Positions 25,617-33,388 of a stretch of DNA of 44,929 nt are shown piece by piece. Within the stretch, counting starts at the first letter, position 1; each line of letters starts with the position of its first letter. Origin of the DNA: an uncultured Prevotellaceae bacterium. GTDB lineage: Bacteria; Bacteroidota; Bacteroidia; Bacteroidales; Bacteroidaceae. Position numbers and translations under genes: made by a program. The stretch is from contig CACWWZ010000022.1 of the NCBI GenBank assembly GCA_902764705.1, positions 1 to 44,929 of the forward strand, written 5' to 3'. The notes beneath the pieces are model-generated. The model was not told the DNA's origin and made no database searches. It saw nothing but the letters and a program-made list of their open reading frames with translations.

Positions 25617-26782
25617 GTCCCCGTGGCGGTTTGGTAGTTGCGCAAGGGATTGGCATACATGGTCAACATGCGCTCGCGCAGGAAGGCCTCGTCTTTGTTG
25701 GGCAATTCGATTTTTGCCAGCTGCCCAGCCAGATATTTTTCGAAGCGCTCGACATCAGCGGCAATATAGTGGCTGGAATCACTCGATGCTTTAGAATTTT
25801 CAAGCATATCCAGTGCTATGTAGTTACATGGATAGAGCCGGTAGTGCTGATGCAGTTCGCAATCCAAACGGTGGCTTAGCGTTTCGTAAAACTCTTTTTT
25901 GGGCAGGTCGCTCAGCTCGTCGATCCATGTGTTGATGGGAGCGGCACAATGATAGTGGACACGTCCCTTATAACCGAAGATGCCTGTCTTCATGTTGTCA
26001 AGGTCGTCCTGGCGGCTTTTCTTGAAAGCGGGATTGTCGCGTTTCTGTTGCATCTCCTGAGCCTTCAGGTAGTCGCAAGGGTCGAACTCGTAGCTGATGG
26101 TCAGCGGCACAATATTCAACTCGCGCAAGTCACCGCCCATTGCCAGCATCTTCAATACGGCATCCTGAGTCTGGTCGCTGGAATCCTTGGCACGTCCCTC
26201 ACGCTGGGCTATCCAGATGTTCTCCTTCTTTTGTGTGACGGCATAGTGGATGTAGCGACTCATCAACTGCGAGGAGCGCATCATCTCGTGGGCAGTCAGT
26301 CCGCGACGCACGGTGAAAGCTTTGTTCATTCTTACCAGACGTTTTATCCAGGGGTAGATGAGCAGGTTGTCGCCAATGCCGATTTCTACCGTCGTGGGAT
26401 GGCCGGCGTCCACCAGCATCACGTCGAGGAATGCCGAGTCGAGCACAATGTCGCGATGGTTTGAGACAAAGGTGTAGCGGTTGTTTAGTGTAAAGTTTAG
26501 AGTGTAGAGTTTAGAGTCGTCAAACGTGCAGCCGTCGGTATGTTTGCGGATAATCCACTTCACCACGGGCTTCATGAAGCGCTTCTGAAAATCCAGTGGG
26601 GTCTTGATGCCCGTGAAGGCCAGTTTCAACAAGCCATTGCGCAGGGCTTTCGGTAACCAAGGGGCAAACCCCTTGAGCACCAACGAAAACTGGCGGTCGT
26701 TCAGCAGGTCATGGAATGCCTGCTGCATTTCTCCCGCTTCATACGGGCGTATTTCATCAAACTCAGCGGGTGTAGCCATCAT
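25610..26782 (-). CDS. 1-acyl-glycerol-3-phosphate acyltransferase family protein
   Basis: 390 residues (two adjacent ATG codons; either may be used). The acyltransferase motif NHRDIVLD is at 108-115 and the second block IWIAQREGRAKD follows. These enzymes transfer acyl chains to glycerol phosphate or related acceptors at the inner membrane; the long form with extra C-terminal sequence is typical in Bacteroidetes. Residues about 90-101 (SKLYTLNFTLNN), just before the motif, are encoded by a 7-bp tandem array and may be an inserted loop. It is downstream of ddl. Confidence 0.85.
   Translation of the reverse strand: MMATPAEFDEIRPYEAGEMQQAFHDLLNDRQFSLVLKGFAPWLPKALRNGLLKLAFTGIKTPLDFQKRFMKPVVKWIIRKHTDGCTFDDSKLYTLNFTLNNRYTFVSNHRDIVLDSAFLDVMLVDAGHPTTVEIGIGDNLLIYPWIKRLVRMNKAFTVRRGLTAHEMMRSSQLMSRYIHYAVTQKKENIWIAQREGRAKDSSDQTQDAVLKMLAMGGDLRELNIVPLTISYEFDPCDYLKAQEMQQKRDNPAFKKSRQDDLDNMKTGIFGYKGRVHYHCAAPINTWIDELSDLPKKEFYETLSHRLDCELHQHYRLYPCNYIALDMLENSKASSDSSHYIAADVERFEKYLAGQLAKIELPNKDEAFLRERMLTMYANPLRNYQTATGTM
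26483..26517. repeat. 7-bp tandem array inside the acyltransferase gene
   Basis: Five 7-bp units on the plus strand: GTTTAGT, GTAAAGT, TTAGAGT, GTAGAGT, TTAGAGT. They encode a polar loop just upstream of the NHxxxxD motif. Confidence 0.85.
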
Positions 26783-26816
26783 TCTTACCTCTAAATTCTT
26801 ACCTCTTAATTCTTAA
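26782..26816. repeat. 7-bp tandem array at the ddl-acyltransferase junction
   Basis: TTCTTAC, CTCTAAA, TTCTTAC, CTCTTAA, TTCTTAA in succession. On the coding strand it is AG-rich (AAGAGGTAAGA) next to the acyltransferase start, so it may supply the ribosome-binding site. Confidence 0.8.
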
Positions 26817-26824
26817 TTCATCCT

Positions 26825-27814
26825 TTAGAACTGATTCTCCACGATATCCGTAAGCACGTCTGCCATGGTGAGGCCTGCAGCCTTGACCTGCTGGGGAATA
26901 AAACTGGTAGGCGTCATGCCTGGCGTAGTGTTCACCTCCAACATTGAAATCTTTCCGTCTTTCGAGATGATATAGTCGATGCGGATGATGCCATTGCAGT
27001 GCAGGATGTCGTAGATATGACTGGTAATCTCGCGCACGCGGCGGGTAATATCCTCGCTGAGGCGGGCAGGGGTGATTTCCTGTACCTGACCATTGTACTT
27101 GGCGTCGTAGTCGAAGAACTCGTTCTGCGTCACCACCTCTGTAATGGGCAGCAGCACCTCTTTCTCGTTGGTCTTGTAGCATCCGATGGTTATTTCCGTA
27201 CCCTCCAGATACTGCTCTACCATGATTTCGTCGCTCTCCAGCATCGCCTTGCGGAGGGCGGGAGCCAACTGGTCCTTGTTCTTCACCTTGCTGACGCCGA
27301 AGCTGGAGCCGTCGGTGGCCGGCTTCACGAAGCAGGGCATACCGATGCGCTGTTCTATCTCGTCCTCGCTTACCATATCCTCGTAACCGCGACGGATGAG
27401 CAGCGAGTCGGCCACTGATACTCCATAGCCGCGCAGATACTGGTTCAGCACGAACTTGTCGAACGTCATGGCCTCGACCAGCACGCCGCTGGTAGAGTAA
27501 GGAATGTCCACCAGGTCGAAATAGCCCTGCAGGATACCATTCTCGCCAGGAGTGCCGTGAATGGTGATATAGGCATAGTCGAACAGGGTGGCCTTGCCGT
27601 TCTCGACGAACGAGAAGTCGTTGCGGTCAATCTTGGCCGTCATTCCGTCAGGCAGGTTCACGTGCCAGTCCTGCCCCTTGATGTCGACGATATAGACGTT
27701 GTAGCGCTCCTTGTCGAAAAACGAATAGAGACCTTGTGCCGAGCGCAGTGATACGTCGTGTTCAGAAGAGTCGCCACCACAAACGATGGCAATGTTGCGT
27801 TTTAAATTTTTCAT
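26825..27814 (-). CDS. ddl: D-alanine--D-alanine ligase
   Basis: 329 residues, ATP-grasp enzyme that makes the D-Ala-D-Ala end of peptidoglycan precursors. Visible are the N-terminal IAIVCGGDSSEHDVSLRSA, ITIHGTPGENGILQG, the ATP-grasp CFVKPATDGSSFGVSKV and the C-terminal RIDYIISKDGKISMLEVNT followed by PGMTP, all diagnostic. It sits behind the RluA-type and PASTA genes, an order also known in Bacteroides. Confidence 0.97.
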   Translation of the reverse strand: MKNLKRNIAIVCGGDSSEHDVSLRSAQGLYSFFDKERYNVYIVDIKGQDWHVNLPDGMTAKIDRNDFSFVENGKATLFDYAYITIHGTPGENGILQGYFDLVDIPYSTSGVLVEAMTFDKFVLNQYLRGYGVSVADSLLIRRGYEDMVSEDEIEQRIGMPCFVKPATDGSSFGVSKVKNKDQLAPALRKAMLESDEIMVEQYLEGTEITIGCYKTNEKEVLLPITEVVTQNEFFDYDAKYNGQVQEITPARLSEDITRRVREITSHIYDILHCNGIIRIDYIISKDGKISMLEVNTTPGMTPTSFIPQQVKAAGLTMADVLTDIVENQF

Positions 27815-27820
27815 GATGAT

Positions 27821-27848
27821 ATCTATTATCTCTTATCTATTATCTTCC
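27821..27848. repeat. 7-bp tandem array at the rluA-ddl junction
   Basis: ATCTATT, ATCTCTT, ATCTATT, ATCTTCC. It encodes the last residues of the pseudouridine synthase and includes its stop codon (27826-27828). Confidence 0.85.
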
Positions 27849-28890
27849 CATAATTGCGCCACTTATCTATCAGTGCCTTCATGTCGTTGGCCAGCTCGCT
27901 GGTGAAATCCATCTGCTTATGTGTCGTGGGGTGTACGAAACCCAGTGTCTTGGCATGCAACGCCTGACGCGGACAGAGCTTGAAGCAGTTCTGAATGTAG
28001 GCCTTGTAGCTGGCCGTTCGCTCGCCACGCAGAATTTCCGTGCCACCATAGCGCTCGTCGCTGAACAGCGGGTGTCCGATGTGCTTCATGTGCGCCCTGA
28101 TCTGATGGGTGCGCCCCGTTTCCAGCCGACATTCCACCAGCGTGGTATATCCGAACCGCTCCAGTACACGGTAGTGAGTGACGGCACTTTTGCCGACGTC
28201 CGACCCTGGTGGAAATACTGCCATGCGCTGGCGGTCACGCGGATCACGTCCGATATTGCCTTCTATGCGCCCAGTGTCTTCCGTGAAGTTGCCCCACACC
28301 AACGCTTGATACGAGCGGTGCGTGTCGTGGTTGAAGAATTGTGCACCCAGTTCCGTCTTCGCATCGGGCGTCTTGGCCACTACGAGCAGTCCGCTGGTGT
28401 CTTTGTCGATGCGGTGCACCAGTCCTACACTGGGGTCGTTGGGGTCGTAGCTGGGCAGATTCCTCAGATGCCATGCTATAGCGTTTACCAGGGTGCCGTG
28501 AAAGTTGCCCACTCCGGGGTGAACCACCAGGCCTGCCGGTTTGTTGATGACCATCAGCTGGTCGTCTTCGTAGACCACGTCCAGCGGGATGTCCTCTGGT
28601 TCGATGGTCGTATCGTAGTGCGGGCGGTCGAGCATCAGTGTGACGACGTCGCCTGCGCGCACCTTATAGTTACTTTTGACGGGTTTCCCGTTGACGTGAA
28701 CAAACCCTGCATCAGCAGCTTTCTGGATGCGGTTGCGCGAGGAGTGCTGCACGTGTTCCGACATGTACTTGTCGATGCGTACCGGTTCCTGTCCGCGGTC
28801 TACCTCCATGCGCAGATGCTCATAGAGCTGGCCGTCGCCCTCTTCATCGAGACTCAGCGCAATGTCATCCAGTTCCAATTCGTCCGTCAT
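27826..28890 (-). CDS. RluA-family 23S rRNA/tRNA pseudouridine synthase (RluD-like)
   Basis: 354 residues: an S4 RNA-binding domain (about 35-95, RIDKYMSEHVQHSSRNRIQKA) and the catalytic domain with HRIDKDTSGLLVVAKT, whose Asp is the nucleophile that attacks uridine. The C-terminal QALHAKTLGFVHP is typical of RluD. The very end (KIIDKR) is encoded by a 7-bp repeat array and may be non-conserved. It starts 5 bases after the PASTA gene stop. Confidence 0.93.
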   Translation of the reverse strand: MTDELELDDIALSLDEEGDGQLYEHLRMEVDRGQEPVRIDKYMSEHVQHSSRNRIQKAADAGFVHVNGKPVKSNYKVRAGDVVTLMLDRPHYDTTIEPEDIPLDVVYEDDQLMVINKPAGLVVHPGVGNFHGTLVNAIAWHLRNLPSYDPNDPSVGLVHRIDKDTSGLLVVAKTPDAKTELGAQFFNHDTHRSYQALVWGNFTEDTGRIEGNIGRDPRDRQRMAVFPPGSDVGKSAVTHYRVLERFGYTTLVECRLETGRTHQIRAHMKHIGHPLFSDERYGGTEILRGERTASYKAYIQNCFKLCPRQALHAKTLGFVHPTTHKQMDFTSELANDMKALIDKWRNYGKIIDKR

Positions 28891-28895
28891 ACTGA

Positions 28896-29549
28896 TTATT
28901 CTGTCGGGTCCGTCACCACCTCGAATTCGTCGACCTGCACATCCTCAGGCTGAGAATACGACTGGTCTACATATTCAAATTCATCCGACTCGCCAATGCT
29001 GCCGCCACCCACGAGCAGGGTCAACGGATAGTCGATGGGGATACGGTCGCCATTCGACACACGGCGTCCGCGACACACGATGCCGTAGACCCAGTCTTTC
29101 TCGCCAGGCACCGTCTGGGCGGGCAACAGGCGGAACCCCATTGCCATTAACTTGGCCTCAGCCTCACGCACACTGGAGTTGTCGACAATGTCGGGTATTG
29201 TAAACGAGGGCGACGTCGGAGAGTTGACAGTCACGTAGATGATGTGTCCCTCCTTCACCTTTGTGCCTGAGCCTGGTGTCTGGGCCAGAATGCAGTCGGC
29301 AGGCAGCGTCTTGTTGTAGCCGGAGTCGGTAACCAAGATGATCAGTCCTTCCTGTTCCAAAAGCAGACGGGCCTTGTTGTAGGTCATACCCTGCACTTTG
29401 GGCACCATGATGCCCTCGCCATGGTGTGTATAGTAGTCCAAACCATACTTCACACCGAAGCACAGCAGCACCACTACCACGGCCATTGCCAGCAGGTTCC
29501 ACCATACGTAGCCATTGGCCAATTTGCCAAAGAATTCTTTCGTGTTCAT
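28896..29549 (-). CDS. PASTA domain-containing membrane protein
   Basis: 217 residues from MNTKEFFGKLANGYVWWNLL at 29549; the longer frame upstream passes through the promoter. One membrane helix (about 15-37) and two PASTA repeats (about 42-112 and 113-185; VPKVQGMTYNKARLLLEQEG, IPDIVDNSSVREAEAKLMAMG) facing the periplasm, then an acidic tail. PASTA domains bind peptidoglycan or muropeptides. There is no kinase domain, as is usual in this phylum. It leads an operon with the pseudouridine synthase and ddl. Confidence 0.93.
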   Translation of the reverse strand: MNTKEFFGKLANGYVWWNLLAMAVVVVLLCFGVKYGLDYYTHHGEGIMVPKVQGMTYNKARLLLEQEGLIILVTDSGYNKTLPADCILAQTPGSGTKVKEGHIIYVTVNSPTSPSFTIPDIVDNSSVREAEAKLMAMGFRLLPAQTVPGEKDWVYGIVCRGRRVSNGDRIPIDYPLTLLVGGGSIGESDEFEYVDQSYSQPEDVQVDEFEVVTDPTE

Positions 29550-29570
29550 GAACTTTCTTAATAATTGTGG

Positions 29571-29602
29571 CAAAATTACTAATAAGTGAGTAAAAAACCA
29601 AA
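29571..29602 (-). promoter_or_regulatory. Promoter of the PASTA-rluA-ddl operon
   Basis: Minus-strand TTTG (29602-29599) and TAATTTTG (29578-29571), spacing 20. Confidence 0.75.
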
Positions 29603-29679
29603 TATTTTTTGGATTTTTTCGAGCGAAAGTAATTTCGACCAAAGGTCAATGTTACAAAGATTTGGGCAAATAACATAAA

Positions 29680-29710
29680 AATTGGGTATATTTTTTTAAT
29701 ACACCCAATT
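29680..29710 (-). terminator. rpmH terminator
   Basis: 12-bp stem (29680-29691 with 29699-29710, one G-T pair) on the minus strand, followed by TTTTTATG. It lies 23 bases after the rpmH stop. Confidence 0.8.
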
Positions 29711-29732
29711 CTTATTTGTGACTTGTCACGAT

Positions 29733-29888
29733 TTACTTTCCGTGATGCTCGTCAGATACGGTTAACTTCTTACGGCCCTTAGCGCGGCGAGAAGCCAGTA
29801 CGCGACGACCATTCTTTGTTGCCATGCGCTCGCGGAAGCCATGCTTGTTCACGCGGCGACGATTGTGCGGCTGAAATGTTCTTTTCAT
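29733..29888 (-). CDS. rpmH: Ribosomal protein L34
   Basis: 51 residues read by eye from the minus strand (ATG at 29888, TAA at 29733-29735). The sequence [20 protein letters not shown] and the following Arg/Lys-rich stretch are diagnostic of L34, a small basic protein of the 50S subunit. It has its own promoter and terminator. The short acidic-His tail (DEHHGK) extends beyond the minimal 44-residue form, as in Bacteroidetes. Confidence 0.97.
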   Translation of the reverse strand: MKRTFQPHNRRRVNKHGFRERMATKNGRRVLASRRAKGRKKLTVSDEHHGK

Positions 29889-29954
29889 TGTTCTATCGTT
29901 ATTTATTTGTTATAATTCGACGATTTGTACTCCGAAAAATAGAGTTTCGGGCTG

Positions 29955-29962
29955 CAAAAGTA
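29955..29962 (-). promoter_or_regulatory. rpmH promoter, -7 box
   Basis: Minus-strand TACTTTTG, 67 bases before the rpmH start; a near-consensus CTTG lies about 20 bases further upstream. Confidence 0.6.
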
Positions 29963-30036
29963 CGCATTTTTTTTGAATCGTGCAAGTTTCTAGCGAAATT
30001 TTGTGTTTATTTTTATGTTTTTTTCCAAAAATGTCG

Positions 30037-30044
30037 TACCTTTG
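30037..30044 (+). promoter_or_regulatory. efp promoter, -7 box
   Basis: TACCTTTG, 44 bases before efp. The -33 region is a T-run without an exact TTTG. Confidence 0.6.
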
Positions 30045-30087
30045 CACCCGCAAAAGCGATAAATACATTATTAAATAGCTATTTTTT

Positions 30088-30654
30088 ATGATTAACTCAC
30101 AAGACATTAAAAAAGGAACCGCCATCCGTATGGACGGTGCCATTTGGGTTTGCATCGATTTCCAGCATCGCAAGCCAGGTAAGGGTAACACCATCATGAA
30201 TATCAAGCTGAAGAACGTTACCGACGGTCGTGTGCTGGAGCGCCGTTACAACATCGGTGAGAAGCTTGAGGACGTGATTATCGAACACCGCGACTATCAG
30301 TATCTCTATGAAGATCAGGAAGGCCGCATCTTCATGAATCAGGAGACCTTCGAGCAGATCCCCATCGCTAACGACCTCGTTATCGGCCATGAGTACATGA
30401 AGGAAGGCGACGTTGTGTCTGTTGTCAGCGACACCACCGATGGTACCATCCTTTATGCCGAGATGCCCGTTAAGACCATCCTGCGCGTCACCCATTCTGA
30501 GCCTGGTATCAAGGGCGACACCGCCACCAACACCCTGAAGCCCGCTACGCTCGAGACTGGTGTTGAGGTTCGCGTTCCCCTGTTCATCAACGAGGGCGAC
30601 CTCATTCAGGTCGACACCCGCGACGGCTCTTATCTGGCCCGCGCTAAGGAGTAA
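30088..30654 (+). CDS. efp: Translation elongation factor P
   Basis: 188 residues, the standard length. EF-P binds between the P and E sites and rescues ribosomes stalled at polyproline. The three beta-barrel domains are complete; the loop after FQHRKPGKGN carries the modifiable basic tip (Lys at the KPGKG turn), and the C-terminal RDGSYLARAKE is typical. It is divergent from rpmH and followed by the GT2 and radC genes, probably in one transcript. Confidence 0.97.
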   Translation: MINSQDIKKGTAIRMDGAIWVCIDFQHRKPGKGNTIMNIKLKNVTDGRVLERRYNIGEKLEDVIIEHRDYQYLYEDQEGRIFMNQETFEQIPIANDLVIGHEYMKEGDVVSVVSDTTDGTILYAEMPVKTILRVTHSEPGIKGDTATNTLKPATLETGVEVRVPLFINEGDLIQVDTRDGSYLARAKE

Positions 30655-30660
30655 TTCCTA

Positions 30661-30695
30661 TTGAACGTTGAACATTGAACACTGAACGTTGAAGT
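30661..30695. repeat. 7-bp tandem array at the efp-GT2 junction
   Basis: TTGAACG, TTGAACA, TTGAACA, CTGAACG, TTGAAGT. It makes up nearly all of the 34-base gap, and the TTG of the last unit is the apparent start codon of the GT2 gene. Confidence 0.9.
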
Positions 30696-31783
30696 ATTCA
30701 ATCATCGTTCCCGTCTTCAATCGTCCCGATGAAGTGGACGAACTGCTCGAAAGCCTGACACATCAGACGTTTAAGGACTTCGAGGTCATCATTGTTGAGG
30801 ACGGAAGTCAGAAACCTTGCAAGGATGTTTGCGACAAGTACGCAGACATCCTTGATTTGCATTATTACCTGAAGGAAAACAGTGGCCCGGGCCAAAGCCG
30901 TAACTATGGCGTCGAGCGTGCCCAAGGCGACTACGTTATCATTCTCGACTCCGACGTCGTATTACCCGACGGCTATTTGGAGGCTACTGACAAATCTCTC
31001 ACCTCTCACCTCTCTCCCCTCACCTCTATCGTTGCCTGGGGCGGTCCCGATGCTGCGCATCCTTCGTTTACGCCAGTACAAAAGGCCATCAGCTATTCGA
31101 TGACCTCCTTTTTTACGACGGGTGGCATCCGAGGTGGTAAGGCTAAGCTCGACAAGTTCTACCCCCGTTCGTTCAATATGGGCATCCGTCGCGATGTCTA
31201 TATGGAACTGGGAGGCTTTTCAAAGATGCGCTTTGGCGAGGACATCGACTTCTCATACCGCATTGTGGAGGCAGGCTATGGGCCACGTCTCTTCCCTGAC
31301 GCATGGGTATGGCACAAGCGCCGCACCGACTTCCGCAAATTCTTCCGTCAGGTCTACAACAGCGGCATCGCCCGCATCAATCTGGAGAAACGCCACCCCG
31401 GCACCATGAAGCTCGTTCACCTGCTGCCCATGGTCTTTACATTGGGCGTCATAGGCTGTCTGCTACTGGTTGTAGCAGGAGCAGGCCTCTATATCGAAGG
31501 CGAGTGGCTCGATGCCCACGGACTTCGTCCTACCGACAACATGCACCAAGGTGTGGGATTCGTATTATGTGCTCTTGGCCTCTTACCTTTATTATCATAT
31601 AGCGCCCTCATCTTCGTCGATTCGTCGCTGAAAAACAAGAGCCTGTGGGTAGGCCTGCTCTCCATTCCTGCCGCCTTCGTCCAACTGATGGGCTACGGCT
31701 TCGGCTTCCTCGAATCTTGGTGGAAGCGCTGCGTCCTCAAGCAGGACGAATTCACCGCATTCGAAAAAAACTTCTATAAATAG
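30689..31783 (+). CDS. Family 2 glycosyltransferase with C-terminal membrane helices
   Basis: 364 residues from a TTG start at 30689. The frame is closed by TGA two codons upstream, and no ATG occurs before the catalytic N-terminus (YSIIVPVFNRPDEVDELLES), so TTG is the only start that keeps the fold. GT-A motifs: IILDSDVVLPDG (metal-binding DxD) and GEDIDFSYR. Three hydrophobic segments follow (about 240-265, 285-310, 318-340). It probably builds a surface or lipid-linked glycan at the inner membrane. Residues about 103-114 (SLTSHLSPLTSI) come from a 7-bp repeat array and look like an inserted loop. Confidence 0.9.
   Translation: MKYSIIVPVFNRPDEVDELLESLTHQTFKDFEVIIVEDGSQKPCKDVCDKYADILDLHYYLKENSGPGQSRNYGVERAQGDYVIILDSDVVLPDGYLEATDKSLTSHLSPLTSIVAWGGPDAAHPSFTPVQKAISYSMTSFFTTGGIRGGKAKLDKFYPRSFNMGIRRDVYMELGGFSKMRFGEDIDFSYRIVEAGYGPRLFPDAWVWHKRRTDFRKFFRQVYNSGIARINLEKRHPGTMKLVHLLPMVFTLGVIGCLLLVVAGAGLYIEGEWLDAHGLRPTDNMHQGVGFVLCALGLLPLLSYSALIFVDSSLKNKSLWVGLLSIPAAFVQLMGYGFGFLESWWKRCVLKQDEFTAFEKNFYK
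30996..31030. repeat. 7-bp tandem array inside the GT2 gene
   Basis: CTCTCAC, CTCTCAC, CTCTCTC, CCCTCAC, CTCTATC: five units, encoding a Ser/Thr/Leu loop straight after the DxD region. Confidence 0.9.
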
Positions 31784-31789
31784 TGTAGA

Positions 31790-32479
31790 ATGAGCGAAAA
31801 GCTAACCATTGCGCATTGGTCTGAAGACGACCAGCCACGCGAGAAATTGCGTGACAAGGGACCTGCAACCCTCAGCAATGCAGAGCTTTTAGCCATACTT
31901 ATTGGTTCTGGAACGCCGGGAACCAGCGCCGTCGAATTAATGCAGACCGTGCTGAACAGCTGCAAAAACAACCTGAACACGCTGGGCAAGATGACCATTC
32001 GCGAACTTTGCGAATACAAAGGCATCGGCGAGGCTAAGGCCATCACCATCCTTGCTGCTTGCGAATTGGGCAAGCGCCGTCAGATGGAGACACCCGAGGA
32101 GCGTCCTGATTTAGGCACTGCCACCCGCATCTACAACCACATGCATCCCGTATTGCAGGATAAGGACGTAGAGGAGTTCTGGCTCTTGCTGATGAACCAG
32201 AACCACCGTCTCATCAAGAAAATGCTCATAGCTCGTGGAGGCATCAGCGAAGTCAGCGTTGATGTCCGTATCCTCATCCGCGAGGCTGTACTCTGCAACG
32301 CCACCATCCTTGCCGTCTGCCACAACCACCCCTCAGGCAGTCTGAAACCCAGCACCATGGACAACGAACTCACTCACTCCATTCAGAATGCCTGCCGCTT
32401 GATGCGCATCCGTTTCCTCGACCACGTCATCGTTACCGATGGCGCCTACTACAGCTACCACGAGCAAGGCATCGTCTAA
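31790..32479 (+). CDS. radC: RadC/JAB-domain protein
   Basis: 229 residues. An N-terminal helix-hairpin-helix-like part (about 1-75, IRELCEYKGIGEAKAITILA) precedes the MPN/JAB metal-binding domain with HNHPSGSLKPSTMD (His-x-His ... Asp) near residue 180. RadC proteins were once linked to DNA repair, but their real function is uncertain. It starts 6 bases after the GT2 stop. Confidence 0.95.
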   Translation: MSEKLTIAHWSEDDQPREKLRDKGPATLSNAELLAILIGSGTPGTSAVELMQTVLNSCKNNLNTLGKMTIRELCEYKGIGEAKAITILAACELGKRRQMETPEERPDLGTATRIYNHMHPVLQDKDVEEFWLLLMNQNHRLIKKMLIARGGISEVSVDVRILIREAVLCNATILAVCHNHPSGSLKPSTMDNELTHSIQNACRLMRIRFLDHVIVTDGAYYSYHEQGIV

Positions 32480-32507
32480 CTCATTTTCCCCTTGAAGGCC
32501 CCGTGTG

Positions 32508-33173
32508 TCAGAAGTTCACGCCGATGGTGGCAAAGAACGAGCCGGTGTGCGAGGTGTCGAAATAATCATGGCTGATGTTGGCCAGACCAATGTCGTAGCC
32601 CAACTCGGCATAGAGGAACTGATACTGCACGCCACAACCTAACCGGATGCCGCCGTCGAAGCGGTTGAAGCCGTCGTTGTCGAACGAGCTGTAAGCCTGG
32701 CGGTGACCGAAATCCTTAATCTTGCCGCCCACACCCACGGCCATGTATCCACCCACGAAGGGCTGGATGCTGCAGTCGGGGGCTGCATCGATGGCGTATT
32801 TCATAAGCAGTGGCATTTCAAGATAGTCGAGACCATAGGTGAACTTCGAACCCTCGTAGCGACCTTCTCCCCCTTTTTCGATATACGACAGGCCTGTCTC
32901 GAAAAAGACGGGCGAACGATATCCCAACTGGAAGCCGACGACAGCACCGATGTTCAGGCCCGTCTTGATCGAGCCCCCGTCCAGATAGATATCGTCGGAG
33001 TTCACCGTAGAGAATGCGGCCCCCAGCCGGAGACCATAATACATCTCCAAGCCGTGCTGATAGCGGGGAGCACGAGTGTTCTGCGGACGGCTATAGTTGT
33101 GAGGTCTGCCATACTGTGCGAGGGCAGGCACCGTGAGCGCAAGGCTCAACAAGGCAATCATTATTCTTTTCAT
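32508..33173 (-). CDS. Outer-membrane beta-barrel protein (OMP_b-brl type)
   Basis: 221 residues from MKRIMIALLSLALTVPALAQ, a signal peptide; ATG codons slightly upstream are less likely. The mature protein shows alternating hydrophobic beta-strands (YGLRLGAAFSTV, LNIGAVVGFQLGYR, ELGYDIGLANIS) and ends in Phe (ATIGVNF), as expected for an eight-strand outer-membrane barrel. The Arg/Tyr/Pro-rich N-terminal stretch (YGRPHNYSRPQNTRAPRYQH) is a periplasmic or surface linker. Function unknown. Confidence 0.85.
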   Translation of the reverse strand: MKRIMIALLSLALTVPALAQYGRPHNYSRPQNTRAPRYQHGLEMYYGLRLGAAFSTVNSDDIYLDGGSIKTGLNIGAVVGFQLGYRSPVFFETGLSYIEKGGEGRYEGSKFTYGLDYLEMPLLMKYAIDAAPDCSIQPFVGGYMAVGVGGKIKDFGHRQAYSSFDNDGFNRFDGGIRLGCGVQYQFLYAELGYDIGLANISHDYFDTSHTGSFFATIGVNF

Positions 33174-33197
33174 AAGCATATATTTTAAAAACCGAGG

Positions 33198-33205
33198 CAA
33201 AGTTA
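33198..33205 (-). promoter_or_regulatory. Promoter of the beta-barrel gene, -7 box
   Basis: Minus-strand TAACTTTG, 25 bases before the start; no good -33 element is seen. Confidence 0.5.
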
Positions 33206-33224
33206 CGCCATTCCCCCATACAAT

Positions 33225-33260
33225 AAAAAGGATTTCCCCTAAATCGCACTGGGGAAATCC
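33225..33260 (-). terminator. Terminator-like hairpin with no gene in front of it
   Basis: Perfect 10-bp stem (33230-33239 with 33251-33260), 11-base loop. Read on the minus strand it is followed by TTTTTATTG, so it should stop minus-strand transcription, yet no minus-strand gene lies between it and the divergent gene at 33389. Confidence 0.7.
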
Positions 33261-33264
33261 CTAC

Positions 33265-33297
33265 TTACTCCTTACTCCTTCTCTCCTCATCTCCTTA
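33265..33297. repeat. Degenerate tandem array, 7-8-bp unit (TTACTCC-like)
   Basis: TTACTCC, TTACTCC, TTCTCTCC, TCATCTCC, then TTA. It lies between the hairpin at 33230-33260 and the promoter of the next gene. Confidence 0.75.
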
Positions 33298-33314
33298 AAA
33301 AAAACACGTAATGC

Positions 33315-33347
33315 TTTGTGTGTTTGGAAAAAAAAGTATTACCTTTG
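33315..33347 (+). promoter_or_regulatory. Promoter of the TldD-like gene
   Basis: TTTG at 33315-33318 and TACCTTTG at 33340-33347, spacing 21; 41 bases before the start. Confidence 0.7.
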
Positions 33348-33388
33348 CATCAAATTTCATTATTGTTCACTAAACCTAATCTATCAAA

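Noticed and set aside
30661-30695. CRISPR-like or phage att interpretation of the short arrays
   Set aside because: Units are 7-10 bases, contiguous without spacers, degenerate, and different at every site.
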